Positions 6,102-14,318 of a stretch of 28,367 nucleotides of DNA are shown here, in pieces. How positions within the stretch are numbered: position 1 is the first letter of the stretch; each line of letters opens with the position of its first letter. This stretch comes from Candidatus Poribacteria bacterium (GTDB lineage Bacteria; Poribacteria; WGA-4E; WGA-3G), in NCBI GenBank assembly GCA_028818995.1, contig JAPPMR010000469.1, positions 1 through 28,367 of the forward strand, read 5' to 3'. The position numbers and the translations under genes were made by a program. The notes beneath the pieces are model-generated. The model ran no database searches. It saw only the letters and a list, made by a program, of their open reading frames with translations, and was not told the origin of the DNA.

Positions 6102-8654
6102 ATGCAATTTATCAGACGCTTCTCAGAGATTGACGAAAATGATCTTCCGCGTGTTGGCGGAAAAGGACTGAATCTTGGGAGATTGACACGGGCAGGTTTT
6201 TCAGTGCCGCAAGGATTCTGTGTATGCACTGATGCCTACAGATTTTCTGTCCAGGACTTACCAGACCAGAACATGGAAAGTCTTAAAAGCGTGATGTTAG
6301 CATCTGAGTTAACTGAAGCGATTCTAAAAGCACGGAAAGAGTTGCGGACAGATACAGTTGCTGTGCGTTCCAGCGCGACCGCCGAAGATTTAGAAGAAGC
6401 AAGTTTTGCGGGACAACAGGATACCTTTTTGAATGTAACGTCTGATGGAATTTTAGACGCGCTGAAAGCGTGTTGGGCATCTCTCTGGTCTGAGCGGGCA
6501 ATTGCTTACCGCCGCACACAAGGCATCCCTGATGAGGGTTTGGCGATGGCAGTTGTTGTTCAAGAGATGTGCGCTGCAGATGTTTCAGGTGTGCTTTTCA
6601 CTGTCAGTCCGTTTAATGAAAATGTTAGTATTGTTGAATCAAATTGGGGGTTAGGGGAATCGGTCGTATCTGGGGAAATTACACCTGACAGTTTCCAAAT
6701 CTCGCGGGAAACTGGTGAGGTATTGGAAAGAACCGTCGCAACAAAACAGGAAATGATAACTGCAGCTGGTGTGAGCGAGGTTTCATCTGCACAACAAAAT
6801 ATTCCGAGTCTCACAGATGATCAGTTGAAGCAACTGTGGCAACTTGGGATTCAGGTTGAAATCCTATATAAACAACCGATGGATATTGAGTGGGCACTTG
6901 CGGATGGAAAGTTTGTTTTGTTGCAGGCGAGGCCGATTACGACACATACGAAAGCACATATTTCAATTGACCAAAAAGATGGCGAAATTGAGAAACTTCG
7001 TCAGGCAGAAATTCAAATACTCGAAACACTTGCAGATACTCACGGCACGGTCTGGAGTCACCATAATCTTGCGGAAGTTTTACCTGCTCCGCTGCCAATG
7101 ACATGGGCAATAATCAGAAAATTTATGTCGGGATCAGGTGGGTTAGGTAAGGCGTATCAAGGTTTAGGGTTCTATCCAAGTAAAAGTGTAGAAAACATTG
7201 GGATTCTTGACTTAATCTGTGCGAGAATTTACGTCAATTTGAACCGTGAAGCTAAACTTTTCTTTGAGGGATTCCCGTATGCCCGCGATTTTGCGGAACT
7301 GAAACAGAATCCACAAAAAGCGATGTATGCGCAAGCAATGCCAAATATAAAGCATGCCACATCATCATTTTGGTTTAAACTCCCGCTTCACATAATTCGC
7401 ATGACTAAAGCAGAATTACGGTTGCGGAAGTGTCGTGCAGACTTTGATCAGGTGTTGACAGAGCAGGAATTCCCAAAGTTTCGTGAGATAGTTGAAGCCG
7501 AACAGAATTTGTCGTATTCAGGACTTTCTGATGCAGAATTGGTCGAAAAGTTCAAAGAGTGGTGCCAAAAAACGTTAGATGATTTCGCTCCGAAAGCCCT
7601 TACAGCAACCCTTCTTGCTGCTTTTTCACTTCAACGGTTGGAAGCCGTACTCCAGAAATGTATTGATGAAACAGAGGCGAAAGGATTAGCCAGTCGGCTT
7701 ATCAGCGGGCTTTCTGGTAATCTCACCGTTGAAACAAATGAAAAGTTGTGGGAAGTTGCAAAGGGGCAAATTTCACTTGCCGATTTTTTAAATGACTATG
7801 GACATCGCACTGTCAACGAGTTTGAATTGGCACAACCACGGTGGCGCGAAGATACTACCTATCTTGAACAGATAATTGCATCCTTTTCCCAACAAGATTT
7901 AGGTTCGGATGGAAAAACACATGAAGATGACCAACACTTTACGCGACAAATGGAACAGCGCGAAGCAGCAGAAAAAGAACTCGCTGAAGTCATTGAAGAT
8001 AAGCCAAGATTGCAAAAGCAAATTGAGAGTGAATTGGATTTTACAAGGCGATATATGCCTTTTCGGGAAACAGCAAAATTCTACCTAATGCTCGGGTATG
8101 AACAAATTCGCCGAGCGTTAGTTGAGTTGGATAAACGTTATACACTTAACGAAGGCATTTTCTATCTGGTGCCGGATGAATTAGGTCAACTTATCAACGG
8201 TAAAGAATTCGGTGATGTGATTGCTGAACGTAGGGTACAACGTGAACTTTTACTACAGATTGAGATTCCCGATGTTATCTTTAGCGATTCACTGGATTGT
8301 ATAGGCACTACGTTGCCAACCGACGTTGCGGATACCTATACAGGGGTAGGTGTTTCCGCTGGCACAGCGAAGGGGCAGGCGCGTGTGCTATTGAAGCCTT
8401 CCGATATCCAACCCCTTGAGCGGGATTATATTCTTGTTTGTCCGTCAACGGACCCTGCGTGGACACCACTTTTCCTACATGCAGCTGGATTGGTGATGGA
8501 ACGCGGCGGACTGTTATCACATGGAGCAGTTGTAGCGAGGGAGTATGGTGTACCTGCTGTAGCTAACATCCCGCATGCTACGCAAAATATTACTGACGGA
8601 CAGATGTTGCAGGTTGATGGGAATCATGGAACGGTTTCAATCATATCCACTTAA
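6102..8654 (+). CDS. PEP-synthase-like phosphotransferase with rifampin-phosphotransferase domain order
   Basis: The 850-residue protein has three parts. Residues ~1-285 form the PPDK_N/PEP-synthase ATP-grasp domain (VGGKGLNLGRL near residue 18, AVRSSATAEDLE near 86, QEMCAADVSGVLFT, and ARPIT near 278). Residues ~300-740 are a helical domain opening with the HHNLAEVLPAPLP motif. Residues ~750-850 are the swivelling phospho-His domain with GGLLSHGAVVAREYG, catalytic His807. The C-terminal PEP/pyruvate TIM barrel of true PEP synthases (where the central His domain is followed by ~350 more residues) is absent. This architecture and length match rifampin phosphotransferase (ATP to AMP + Pi, phosphorylating a small molecule). 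The real substrate cannot be read from sequence. Transcribed alone from its own promoter. The family is well supported, resistance function is not. Confidence 0.85.
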   Translation: MQFIRRFSEIDENDLPRVGGKGLNLGRLTRAGFSVPQGFCVCTDAYRFSVQDLPDQNMESLKSVMLASELTEAILKARKELRTDTVAVRSSATAEDLEEASFAGQQDTFLNVTSDGILDALKACWASLWSERAIAYRRTQGIPDEGLAMAVVVQEMCAADVSGVLFTVSPFNENVSIVESNWGLGESVVSGEITPDSFQISRETGEVLERTVATKQEMITAAGVSEVSSAQQNIPSLTDDQLKQLWQLGIQVEILYKQPMDIEWALADGKFVLLQARPITTHTKAHISIDQKDGEIEKLRQAEIQILETLADTHGTVWSHHNLAEVLPAPLPMTWAIIRKFMSGSGGLGKAYQGLGFYPSKSVENIGILDLICARIYVNLNREAKLFFEGFPYARDFAELKQNPQKAMYAQAMPNIKHATSSFWFKLPLHIIRMTKAELRLRKCRADFDQVLTEQEFPKFREIVEAEQNLSYSGLSDAELVEKFKEWCQKTLDDFAPKALTATLLAAFSLQRLEAVLQKCIDETEAKGLASRLISGLSGNLTVETNEKLWEVAKGQISLADFLNDYGHRTVNEFELAQPRWREDTTYLEQIIASFSQQDLGSDGKTHEDDQHFTRQMEQREAAEKELAEVIEDKPRLQKQIESELDFTRRYMPFRETAKFYLMLGYEQIRRALVELDKRYTLNEGIFYLVPDELGQLINGKEFGDVIAERRVQRELLLQIEIPDVIFSDSLDCIGTTLPTDVADTYTGVGVSAGTAKGQARVLLKPSDIQPLERDYILVCPSTDPAWTPLFLHAAGLVMERGGLLSHGAVVAREYGVPAVANIPHATQNITDGQMLQVDGNHGTVSIIST

Positions 8655-8740
8655 AAGGATTGTCTGAGAAATAGCGTTGCTTTTCTTGGATTTTAACGTT
8701 ACTCTGATAGAGGTTCTCACCTAAAACGGAGAAACGGAAC

Positions 8741-9814
8741 ATGCTTTTTGATAACTATTCAGAAAAACTACAACAAAAACGAAGAAAAACCCGACGTGCG
8801 TTTCTAATGTCTGTAGTTTTACACTTTGTCGTAATAGCACTTACAGGTATAAGTTACGTGCGATGGTATCGTCCGATGCTTGCTTCGGAAGCCTTGATTG
8901 AAGAAGCAATAGTCGTGTCAACGGTGAAACGTTTCCACATGAGTAGTGAGCGCAAACGTTCAATGTCAAAGCACCGGGCAGTTTCTTCAAATACCGTGCC
9001 GATTAATAAACAGCCTGCTGCCCAACCGATAAACTCAGCACGTCCAATTACGACGAGTGAGTCGATGACAGGCTTAGGAACTGATGCCAATTTACCGTTA
9101 GCAGAAACAGCCCTGAGTGAAAAACCGACTGAATCACCAGAATGGAAATTAACAGCAACTGTCCCCGCAAAAGTTCCTATAATTACACCACCTACTGAAA
9201 TAACAACGGAACAGACAGGTACAACACAACAAGTCGCTGAAAAGGAATATCCTAAACCTGTTGATAGAGATGGCATGATGGGTGAGGCGTTAGAAGGGAT
9301 TGCCGAAAGCGTTGCTGATGATAAAAGCGACCGTGTTGTTGACATCGTTTTTCTGCTTGACATTAGTGGGAGCATGATAGATAATATCCGCGCTGTCGGC
9401 AGACAACTTAATGCGATGGTAACAGCATTTGAAGAGAAAAGTGTTGACTTTACGCTCGGTATTGTCATCTTTAGATACCTTGAAGGTGATACAATTATTC
9501 ACCCACAGACACGGGACAGTGCAAGGTATAAAAGGTTACTAACTACACATGTAGTGGCAGCGGCAGGTGATGAGCGCGCGCACAATGCAATCGTAAAAGC
9601 GATCCGTCGCGTCAAATTTCGAGAAGGTGCAAGCCGACGTTTTATCCTCGTAACCGACGAGGCAAGCAAAGGGTCTTACAAGTTATTAGATGTTCTACGT
9701 CAGTGTCAACAAAACCAAATTATAGTAGATGTGATCGGCATTAACCATACGACACATCGGGCGTTATCATCTAAAACAGGCGGACTCTGGTACCCGATTC
9801 CAATTCAGGAGTAG
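8741..9814 (+). CDS. Membrane-anchored VWA-domain protein
   Basis: The 357-residue product starts with a basic cytoplasmic head, one TM helix (residues ~21-40, SVVLHFVVIALTG, resembling TonB-type anchors), then a Ser/Thr/Pro-rich linker (~50-195) and a von Willebrand A domain (~200-357). The VWA domain has a complete MIDAS start D207-I-S209-G-S211 and a later conserved TDEAS (Asp306). The VWA domain would face the periplasm and bind a protein partner through a divalent metal. Start ATG 8741 follows ACGGAG. It ends seven bases before the sugar isomerase ATG, and the isomerase Shine-Dalgarno (GGAG) is inside its last codons, so the two are probably cotranscribed. The biological reason for pairing VWA with sugar metabolism is not apparent. 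Confidence 0.8.
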   Translation: MLFDNYSEKLQQKRRKTRRAFLMSVVLHFVVIALTGISYVRWYRPMLASEALIEEAIVVSTVKRFHMSSERKRSMSKHRAVSSNTVPINKQPAAQPINSARPITTSESMTGLGTDANLPLAETALSEKPTESPEWKLTATVPAKVPIITPPTEITTEQTGTTQQVAEKEYPKPVDRDGMMGEALEGIAESVADDKSDRVVDIVFLLDISGSMIDNIRAVGRQLNAMVTAFEEKSVDFTLGIVIFRYLEGDTIIHPQTRDSARYKRLLTTHVVAAAGDERAHNAIVKAIRRVKFREGASRRFILVTDEASKGSYKLLDVLRQCQQNQIIVDVIGINHTTHRALSSKTGGLWYPIPIQE

Positions 9815-9820
9815 AATTAT

Positions 9821-10585
9821 ATGAAGTGGGCGTTAAATACATATCAAACGTGTCAAGATTGGGAACTCAAGCGAATTCTTGATGTTGCAGAGGCAACAGG
9901 TTATCACGGCGTTGAACTGCTGATGGATTACAAACAGAAGCACGGATTTGAGTGGGACACACCGAAAGATGCATGGGATGGATTGAAATCACAAGTAGAT
10001 GCAAGCGGTGTTGTAATCTCTTCGCTAACGAGTTGTCAGAATTTTCATTCAGAGAATGCCTCAGATCGCGTAGAGACCGTTCGCCGCGTTACACGCGTAA
10101 TTGACATGGCGGAATTTATGGAGTGCGATCATGTTCGGGTGCTTGGTGACAGGTACAGCGATGAAAACCGCGATGCTGTTGTTGGCTACGTGACTGAAGG
10201 GTTGAAGGCACTTGGTGATTATGCTGGCGAGAAAAATATAACTGTTTCCATTGAAATGCACGGTTCTTTCACTGACCCGGATTCTGCGATGGAAGTGATT
10301 GAAGGTGTCCATCTCCCGAATGTCGGTTTTGTCTTCAATTCACAATTTATCGGTTGTGATGCGGGAAGTATTGAACCTCTTTTTTCGCGCGTAGCACCCC
10401 ATATTACTTCAGTACATACACACAAGGTGGAAGCGCCAGAAACGTTTGAACTCTATCGGCAAATGTTTGAATGGCTCAACCGTATCGGTTTCTCAGGCTA
10501 CATCTCCAACGAATGCGCTTACACAGGACCTGACCCCGAAAAGGTCTTAGCACTCTACGTTGGACTCTTCAAGGCTTTTGTGTAG
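9821..10585 (+). CDS. Sugar phosphate isomerase/epimerase family TIM barrel
   Basis: 254 residues with the xylose-isomerase-like (AP_endonuc_2) pattern: MKWALNTYQ start strand, HGVELLMD (first acidic ligand), a VRVLGDR strand, SIEMHG (second Glu), SVHTHK (His ligand) and a final SNECAYTG (Glu ligand). The strand that normally gives an Asp ligand reads VGFVFNSQF, with Asn in the probable ligand position, so metal binding may differ from canonical members. Enzymes of this family isomerise or epimerise sugars, inositols or keto acids; the exact substrate is unknown. Its TAG overlaps the GTG of the next gene by one base, and the gene sits in a run with an FG-GAP-like protein and a sulfatase-superfamily enzyme, which argues for a carbohydrate-catabolism unit. 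Confidence 0.8.
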   Translation: MKWALNTYQTCQDWELKRILDVAEATGYHGVELLMDYKQKHGFEWDTPKDAWDGLKSQVDASGVVISSLTSCQNFHSENASDRVETVRRVTRVIDMAEFMECDHVRVLGDRYSDENRDAVVGYVTEGLKALGDYAGEKNITVSIEMHGSFTDPDSAMEVIEGVHLPNVGFVFNSQFIGCDAGSIEPLFSRVAPHITSVHTHKVEAPETFELYRQMFEWLNRIGFSGYISNECAYTGPDPEKVLALYVGLFKAFV

Positions 10586-11943
10586 TGAATAATCCACAAG
10601 AAGCGCATCTCTATAAACGGGTTTCTATTCCAGACGTATTTCTCAATGAAACAGATGGACGCTCTTGGGGTGGCGACATTCGCATCGGTGACCTGACGAG
10701 TGATGGTAATGTTGATTTTTTGGTTTACAAGTCGCTTGGCGGTATTCACCCATGTTTTCTTGGTGCTTGGACGCTTGAAGGTGAACTGCTCTGGTCTTTA
10801 GGGGATAAACATCTGGAAATCAGAGACGCAGATACCGAGGATAACACCTTAACAACACTATCGCCTGATCGCCCAGGCCCCGTTGCAATTTACGATATTG
10901 ATGCAGATGGACAGGCAGAGGTAATCTGCTTTTGGATAGACCCAGATGTCGCGCAAGCGAGCAAATGGGATTTGTCTGCAATTCATCTTATGATTTTAGA
11001 CGGTGCAACGGGTGCTATCAAACATTCTGCTGTGTGTGAGGAACTTCGGCAGTGCGATGCTTATGTAGATGGCGAACTTCATATCCCTAATTATGTTCAT
11101 CAACGGTTGATGATTGCCAATTTCAGCGGAAATCCACAACCACAAGATTTTATGGTTAAGATTGGCGTTAATGTGCTTGCATTTAGCCATAAGCTTGAAC
11201 TGCTATGGCAATATACAGATAGGTGGTTTCGGTACCCGAAGCATTCTGCATATATTCCCGCAGTTGGGGATTTCAACGGTGATGGTCTTGATGAGGTTAA
11301 CGGTGGCAACTTTGGACTTGCTGCTGATGGGACAGTTCTTTGGGATAAATACCTTGGAGAAAACATCGACTCGGTATTGGTTGAAGAATGGAACGGTGAG
11401 AACCGTGCTATCCTCTCTGGGGGTGGACAAGTCGTTGATGCTTCAGGAAATCCTTTGTTTTCACTCGGTTTTGACGTTGTGCCGCATGGACAAGAGGTCC
11501 GATATGGAAACTTATTGCCCGATGCCTCCCCAAACTTAGTTATCCGCTATAATGGACATCATCCGGATTTGATAGTTGTGGACAACAACGGGCAGATTCG
11601 GAGTCGGTTCCGTGTTGATGAAACACCAAACAATACAGGATTAGAGGTTATCCGTTGGCAAGGTTCAGATAATCCCGATTTGATTTATAGTCCTGCTGCA
11701 CTTTATGATGGCACTGGAAATAGAGCGGTAACTTTTCCAGACCTGCCATCACCGACTGGAGGTAAGATGGGATGGTATCACTGCTTTCCTGCTGATGTTT
11801 GTGGTGATGCACGCGAAGAGGTTATCCTCTACGATCCTTATAGCGATGCTGTTTATATCTATACACCCCATCCTTTTGATTCCGACCAATTTGAAGGTTA
11901 TCAACACACTGCACGGCAGTACAATGCAAGGTTAATTGATTAA
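10585..11943 (+). CDS. FG-GAP/VCBS-like beta-propeller protein
   Basis: 452 residues, starting at GTG 10585, which overlaps the preceding TAG (TAGTG); the Shine-Dalgarno is poor, so coupled translation is likely. Repeated strands carry the calcium-binding-like FG-GAP/VCBS signature: GDLTSDGNVDFLVY (~residue 34), DIDADGQAEVICFW (~112), VGDFNGDGLDEVNGG (~228) and CGDAREEVILYDP near the C-terminus. These are also seen in rhamnogalacturonan-lyase-type propellers and in many secreted planctomycete or poribacterial proteins. Unusually there is no signal peptide, so it appears cytoplasmic. Position between a sugar isomerase and a sulfatase-superfamily enzyme suggests a polysaccharide-related job. 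A lyase activity is possible, but no catalytic residue can be named. Confidence 0.7.
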   Translation: MNNPQEAHLYKRVSIPDVFLNETDGRSWGGDIRIGDLTSDGNVDFLVYKSLGGIHPCFLGAWTLEGELLWSLGDKHLEIRDADTEDNTLTTLSPDRPGPVAIYDIDADGQAEVICFWIDPDVAQASKWDLSAIHLMILDGATGAIKHSAVCEELRQCDAYVDGELHIPNYVHQRLMIANFSGNPQPQDFMVKIGVNVLAFSHKLELLWQYTDRWFRYPKHSAYIPAVGDFNGDGLDEVNGGNFGLAADGTVLWDKYLGENIDSVLVEEWNGENRAILSGGGQVVDASGNPLFSLGFDVVPHGQEVRYGNLLPDASPNLVIRYNGHHPDLIVVDNNGQIRSRFRVDETPNNTGLEVIRWQGSDNPDLIYSPAALYDGTGNRAVTFPDLPSPTGGKMGWYHCFPADVCGDAREEVILYDPYSDAVYIYTPHPFDSDQFEGYQHTARQYNARLID

Positions 11944-11946
11944 AAT

Positions 11947-13212
11947 ATGGAAACCAAATCTGTAAATAAATTTCTACTCATCTCAATTGATTGTTGGCGG
12001 TATGATGCGCTCAGCCGTACTAATCCTTTCTTCAATACACCAAAGTTTGACCTACTGACCAAAGATTTCTTGCTCGCGGAGAAGTTTTTCGTCGCTGCTC
12101 CCGCAACGCGTCCTTCCCATACTTCCTACTTCACAGGACTATATCCGTTTGAGCATGGTGTTTATGGACAAACCTACCTCAAGATGTTTGAAGGAATTCC
12201 AAATCTATTTCAGTTGTTTGCTGATGCGGGCTATCATATTACGGGACGTTCCGAACGCGCGGAGGTGTTTCGCTTCCTTGATTTTGAGTCGTTTATTACG
12301 CCAATTGACCCGAACGCGAAAGCACAACAGCTCGGTTCAATTGAAGATATGATGACGCACCTCAAGCAACCTTCAGAGACACCACAATTCTGTTTTCTGC
12401 ACTTTTGGTACACGCATGGCGGATACGGTATGAGTGGGATCCCGGGTGCGCCAAGTCTTGGTTCCCTGGTAAAAAATGGTAAGACAGATGAAGCCTTACG
12501 GTTTTACTATGCTGCCGCAACACATATACTTGAGTTTAAGTTAGTTGAAATTCTGAAGCAACTTGACTTGCCAGAATGGGCAGTATTCATCTTTGGGGAT
12601 CACGGTGAGGGTATCTGTGACGAACTTATTGATCACGGCAGTACGCTTAATCAAAACGTTCTGCACGTACCGCTGTTAGCACATATCCCGGGTGTTGAGG
12701 CGTTAGCGTTTCCAAATGCACCAATTTCAGCAATTGATCTGTTCCCTACGATTACGAAACTTGCTGGAATTAGCGTTGACTATCACGGCTATGGGCAAAA
12801 TTTACTATTGCCATCTGAAATTGATGATGACCGCTTGGTATTATCGGAGTTAGATAGTCTTTACGGCATCGGTTTTCTCAGTCAGAAGAACTTGGAAATG
12901 CCGCATCATCGCGTGACTTCTCGGACATCGGTTGACAACGAAGAGATTAGCAGGTATTCGGAAGGGGTACGCCTCTGGTCGCTAACGGATGGTGAACATC
13001 TTTATCGTGAAGATGAAGAGACGGGTGAGTTTGTGTATCGGCATATTATGAGTAGTGAAGATATGACTTGCGAAGACCCAGAACGATTCCGTGATGCCTA
13101 CGACGAGATTTTGATGAATTCTAATTATCAACACCTGCAAATGCAAGCCTCTACACCTGAGGAGAAAAAGATATTGGAGGGCAGGTTACGAAATTTGGGA
13201 TATATAGAGTAG
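11947..13212 (+). CDS. Sulfatase-superfamily (PF00884-type) hydrolase with Thr nucleophile
   Basis: 421 residues of the alkaline phosphatase/sulfatase fold. Asp15 (LLISIDCWRYD) and Asp218-His219 (FGDHGEG) are metal ligands, with His230 and His240 nearby. The nucleophile loop reads PATRPSHTSYFTGLYP, with Thr54 where true sulfatases have the Cys or Ser converted to formylglycine (C/S-x-P-S-R), and His58 replacing the Arg. Such Thr-type members need no maturase and are usually phosphodiesterases, phosphonate or phosphoester hydrolases rather than arylsulfatases, so 'sulfatase' is a fold name here. There is no signal peptide. The C-terminal LRNLGYIE is typical of the family. ATG lies three bases after the previous stop; same operon as the isomerase and propeller. 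Confidence 0.85.
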   Translation: METKSVNKFLLISIDCWRYDALSRTNPFFNTPKFDLLTKDFLLAEKFFVAAPATRPSHTSYFTGLYPFEHGVYGQTYLKMFEGIPNLFQLFADAGYHITGRSERAEVFRFLDFESFITPIDPNAKAQQLGSIEDMMTHLKQPSETPQFCFLHFWYTHGGYGMSGIPGAPSLGSLVKNGKTDEALRFYYAAATHILEFKLVEILKQLDLPEWAVFIFGDHGEGICDELIDHGSTLNQNVLHVPLLAHIPGVEALAFPNAPISAIDLFPTITKLAGISVDYHGYGQNLLLPSEIDDDRLVLSELDSLYGIGFLSQKNLEMPHHRVTSRTSVDNEEISRYSEGVRLWSLTDGEHLYREDEETGEFVYRHIMSSEDMTCEDPERFRDAYDEILMNSNYQHLQMQASTPEEKKILEGRLRNLGYIE

Positions 13213-13260
13213 TAGCCAGATTAGCCGTTAAACAACATCACACACAAGGCAGATTTAATT

Positions 13261-13770
13261 TTGAAAACAGAAAAAATAAAAGAACTTTCTGAGGATATTT
13301 ATCTTATTGAGGCTTTTAACCTTGGACTGATCTCCATAACCGATGGATTTATGAGACTTGCAGCTATCAATGTAGATGCGCGCTGTGCATGTACCATTGC
13401 AGCGGGACAAATCACATACGTATCCGAAAAATCGGGATTTCTTAAGTTATATCCTGATCCGAAGCAGGTATCCGTTTTCCGGATGTTGTTAGCCGATGGA
13501 ATTTTGCGTGAATTTCGGTTATTGGACTCCGATCTCCGTCAAGAAATGATAGAGCAATGGGTCCGTGTCTCCCTGAAAGCAGGGGATAAGGAAAAGCAAG
13601 AAAGTAATAAGGAGAAGTACGGTAAAATTTGGATGAAATGTAGTGATACTGCTTTTGAAGCAATGGACATGACATTAATCCCCGCACCCGGCGAAAATAG
13701 TGAATATTGGGATAGAATGGTAGCAGTTGCAGATGACCTAAAGAACAACAATGACGGAGACGAATTTTGA
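13261..13770 (+). CDS. Hypothetical protein (169 aa), TTG start
   Basis: I do not recognise this protein. It is soluble, without signal peptide or TM segments. The N-terminal half is mixed (EAFNLGLISITDG, then CACTIAAGQITYV), the middle has an amphipathic helix (LRQEMIEQWVRVSLKA) and a lysine/glutamate-rich linker (GDKEKQESNKEKYG), and the tail is acidic. No ATG exists before Met31; the TTG at 13261 has AAGG about 12 bases upstream and an in-frame stop lies at 13222, so TTG is the best start. It follows the sulfatase-superfamily gene by 48 bases in the same direction and faces the convergent phosphoesterase gene. No terminator is visible in the 48-base convergent gap. Confidence 0.5.
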   Translation: MKTEKIKELSEDIYLIEAFNLGLISITDGFMRLAAINVDARCACTIAAGQITYVSEKSGFLKLYPDPKQVSVFRMLLADGILREFRLLDSDLRQEMIEQWVRVSLKAGDKEKQESNKEKYGKIWMKCSDTAFEAMDMTLIPAPGENSEYWDRMVAVADDLKNNNDGDEF

Positions 13771-13818
13771 TATAGGCGTAGTGTTTCGGTAAGTCATTGG
13801 ATACCCAAAAACCTAATT

Positions 13819-14301
13819 TCAAAGATCATGAATTGTTGCCTCAAGTGTCTCAATATCCACAACGGCAACCGTCGCTTTTCCCGTAGTCCAACCACCTGTT
13901 TCCCCTGGATTAAGCAATAGAGATTTATCCTTTTGGATGTCTATCTTGTGCGTGTGTCCATAGACAACAATGTCGTAATCACCACTTTTTGCAATTGGGA
14001 TGGCAAGTTCGGGATAATGCATCACAGCGATGGTCTTGTCGCCAAGTGATGTGCTGGCAAGGTTGGGATGCACCTCACCGATAGCTTCAAACTTTTTCGC
14101 AAGGACTACACGTTCGCCATCATTGTTTCCAAAAACACCGACAACGCGGCAATTCAAATCTGCTAACGGGTCAATCGCAAACGGAGCGATAAAATCGCCT
14201 GCATGGACGACGAGGTCGACACCAATTTCGTTGAAAAGTGCGACAGCACGTTTGACATTCGGAATGTTGTCGTGGCTGTCGGACATGACACCAAGTTTCA
14301 T
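13819..14301 (-). CDS. YfcE/MJ0936-type metallophosphoesterase
   Basis: 160 residues, the usual size of the small YfcE family. All metal motifs are in order: D8-S-H10 (MSDSHDN), GD with Asp36, GNND (58-61), His95 (VMHYPE) and GHTH (His116, His118). These enzymes hydrolyse phosphodiesters or phosphomonoesters with two Mn/Fe-type ions in the cytoplasm; the natural substrate is usually unknown. ATG 14301 has AAGGA seven bases upstream. It follows the sulfite-oxidase-family gene by 17 bases, so the two share a transcript, though no functional link is obvious. Confidence 0.88.
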   Translation of the reverse strand: MKLGVMSDSHDNIPNVKRAVALFNEIGVDLVVHAGDFIAPFAIDPLADLNCRVVGVFGNNDGERVVLAKKFEAIGEVHPNLASTSLGDKTIAVMHYPELAIPIAKSGDYDIVVYGHTHKIDIQKDKSLLLNPGETGGWTTGKATVAVVDIETLEATIHDL

Positions 14302-14318
14302 TTCTAAATCCTTTCTAT

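Noticed and set aside
6102..8654. Phosphoenolpyruvate synthase
   Set aside because: The C-terminal PEP/pyruvate barrel is missing and the His domain is terminal.
11947..13212. Formylglycine-dependent sulfatase
   Set aside because: The nucleophile position is Thr54 in TRPSH, not C/S-x-P-S-R.
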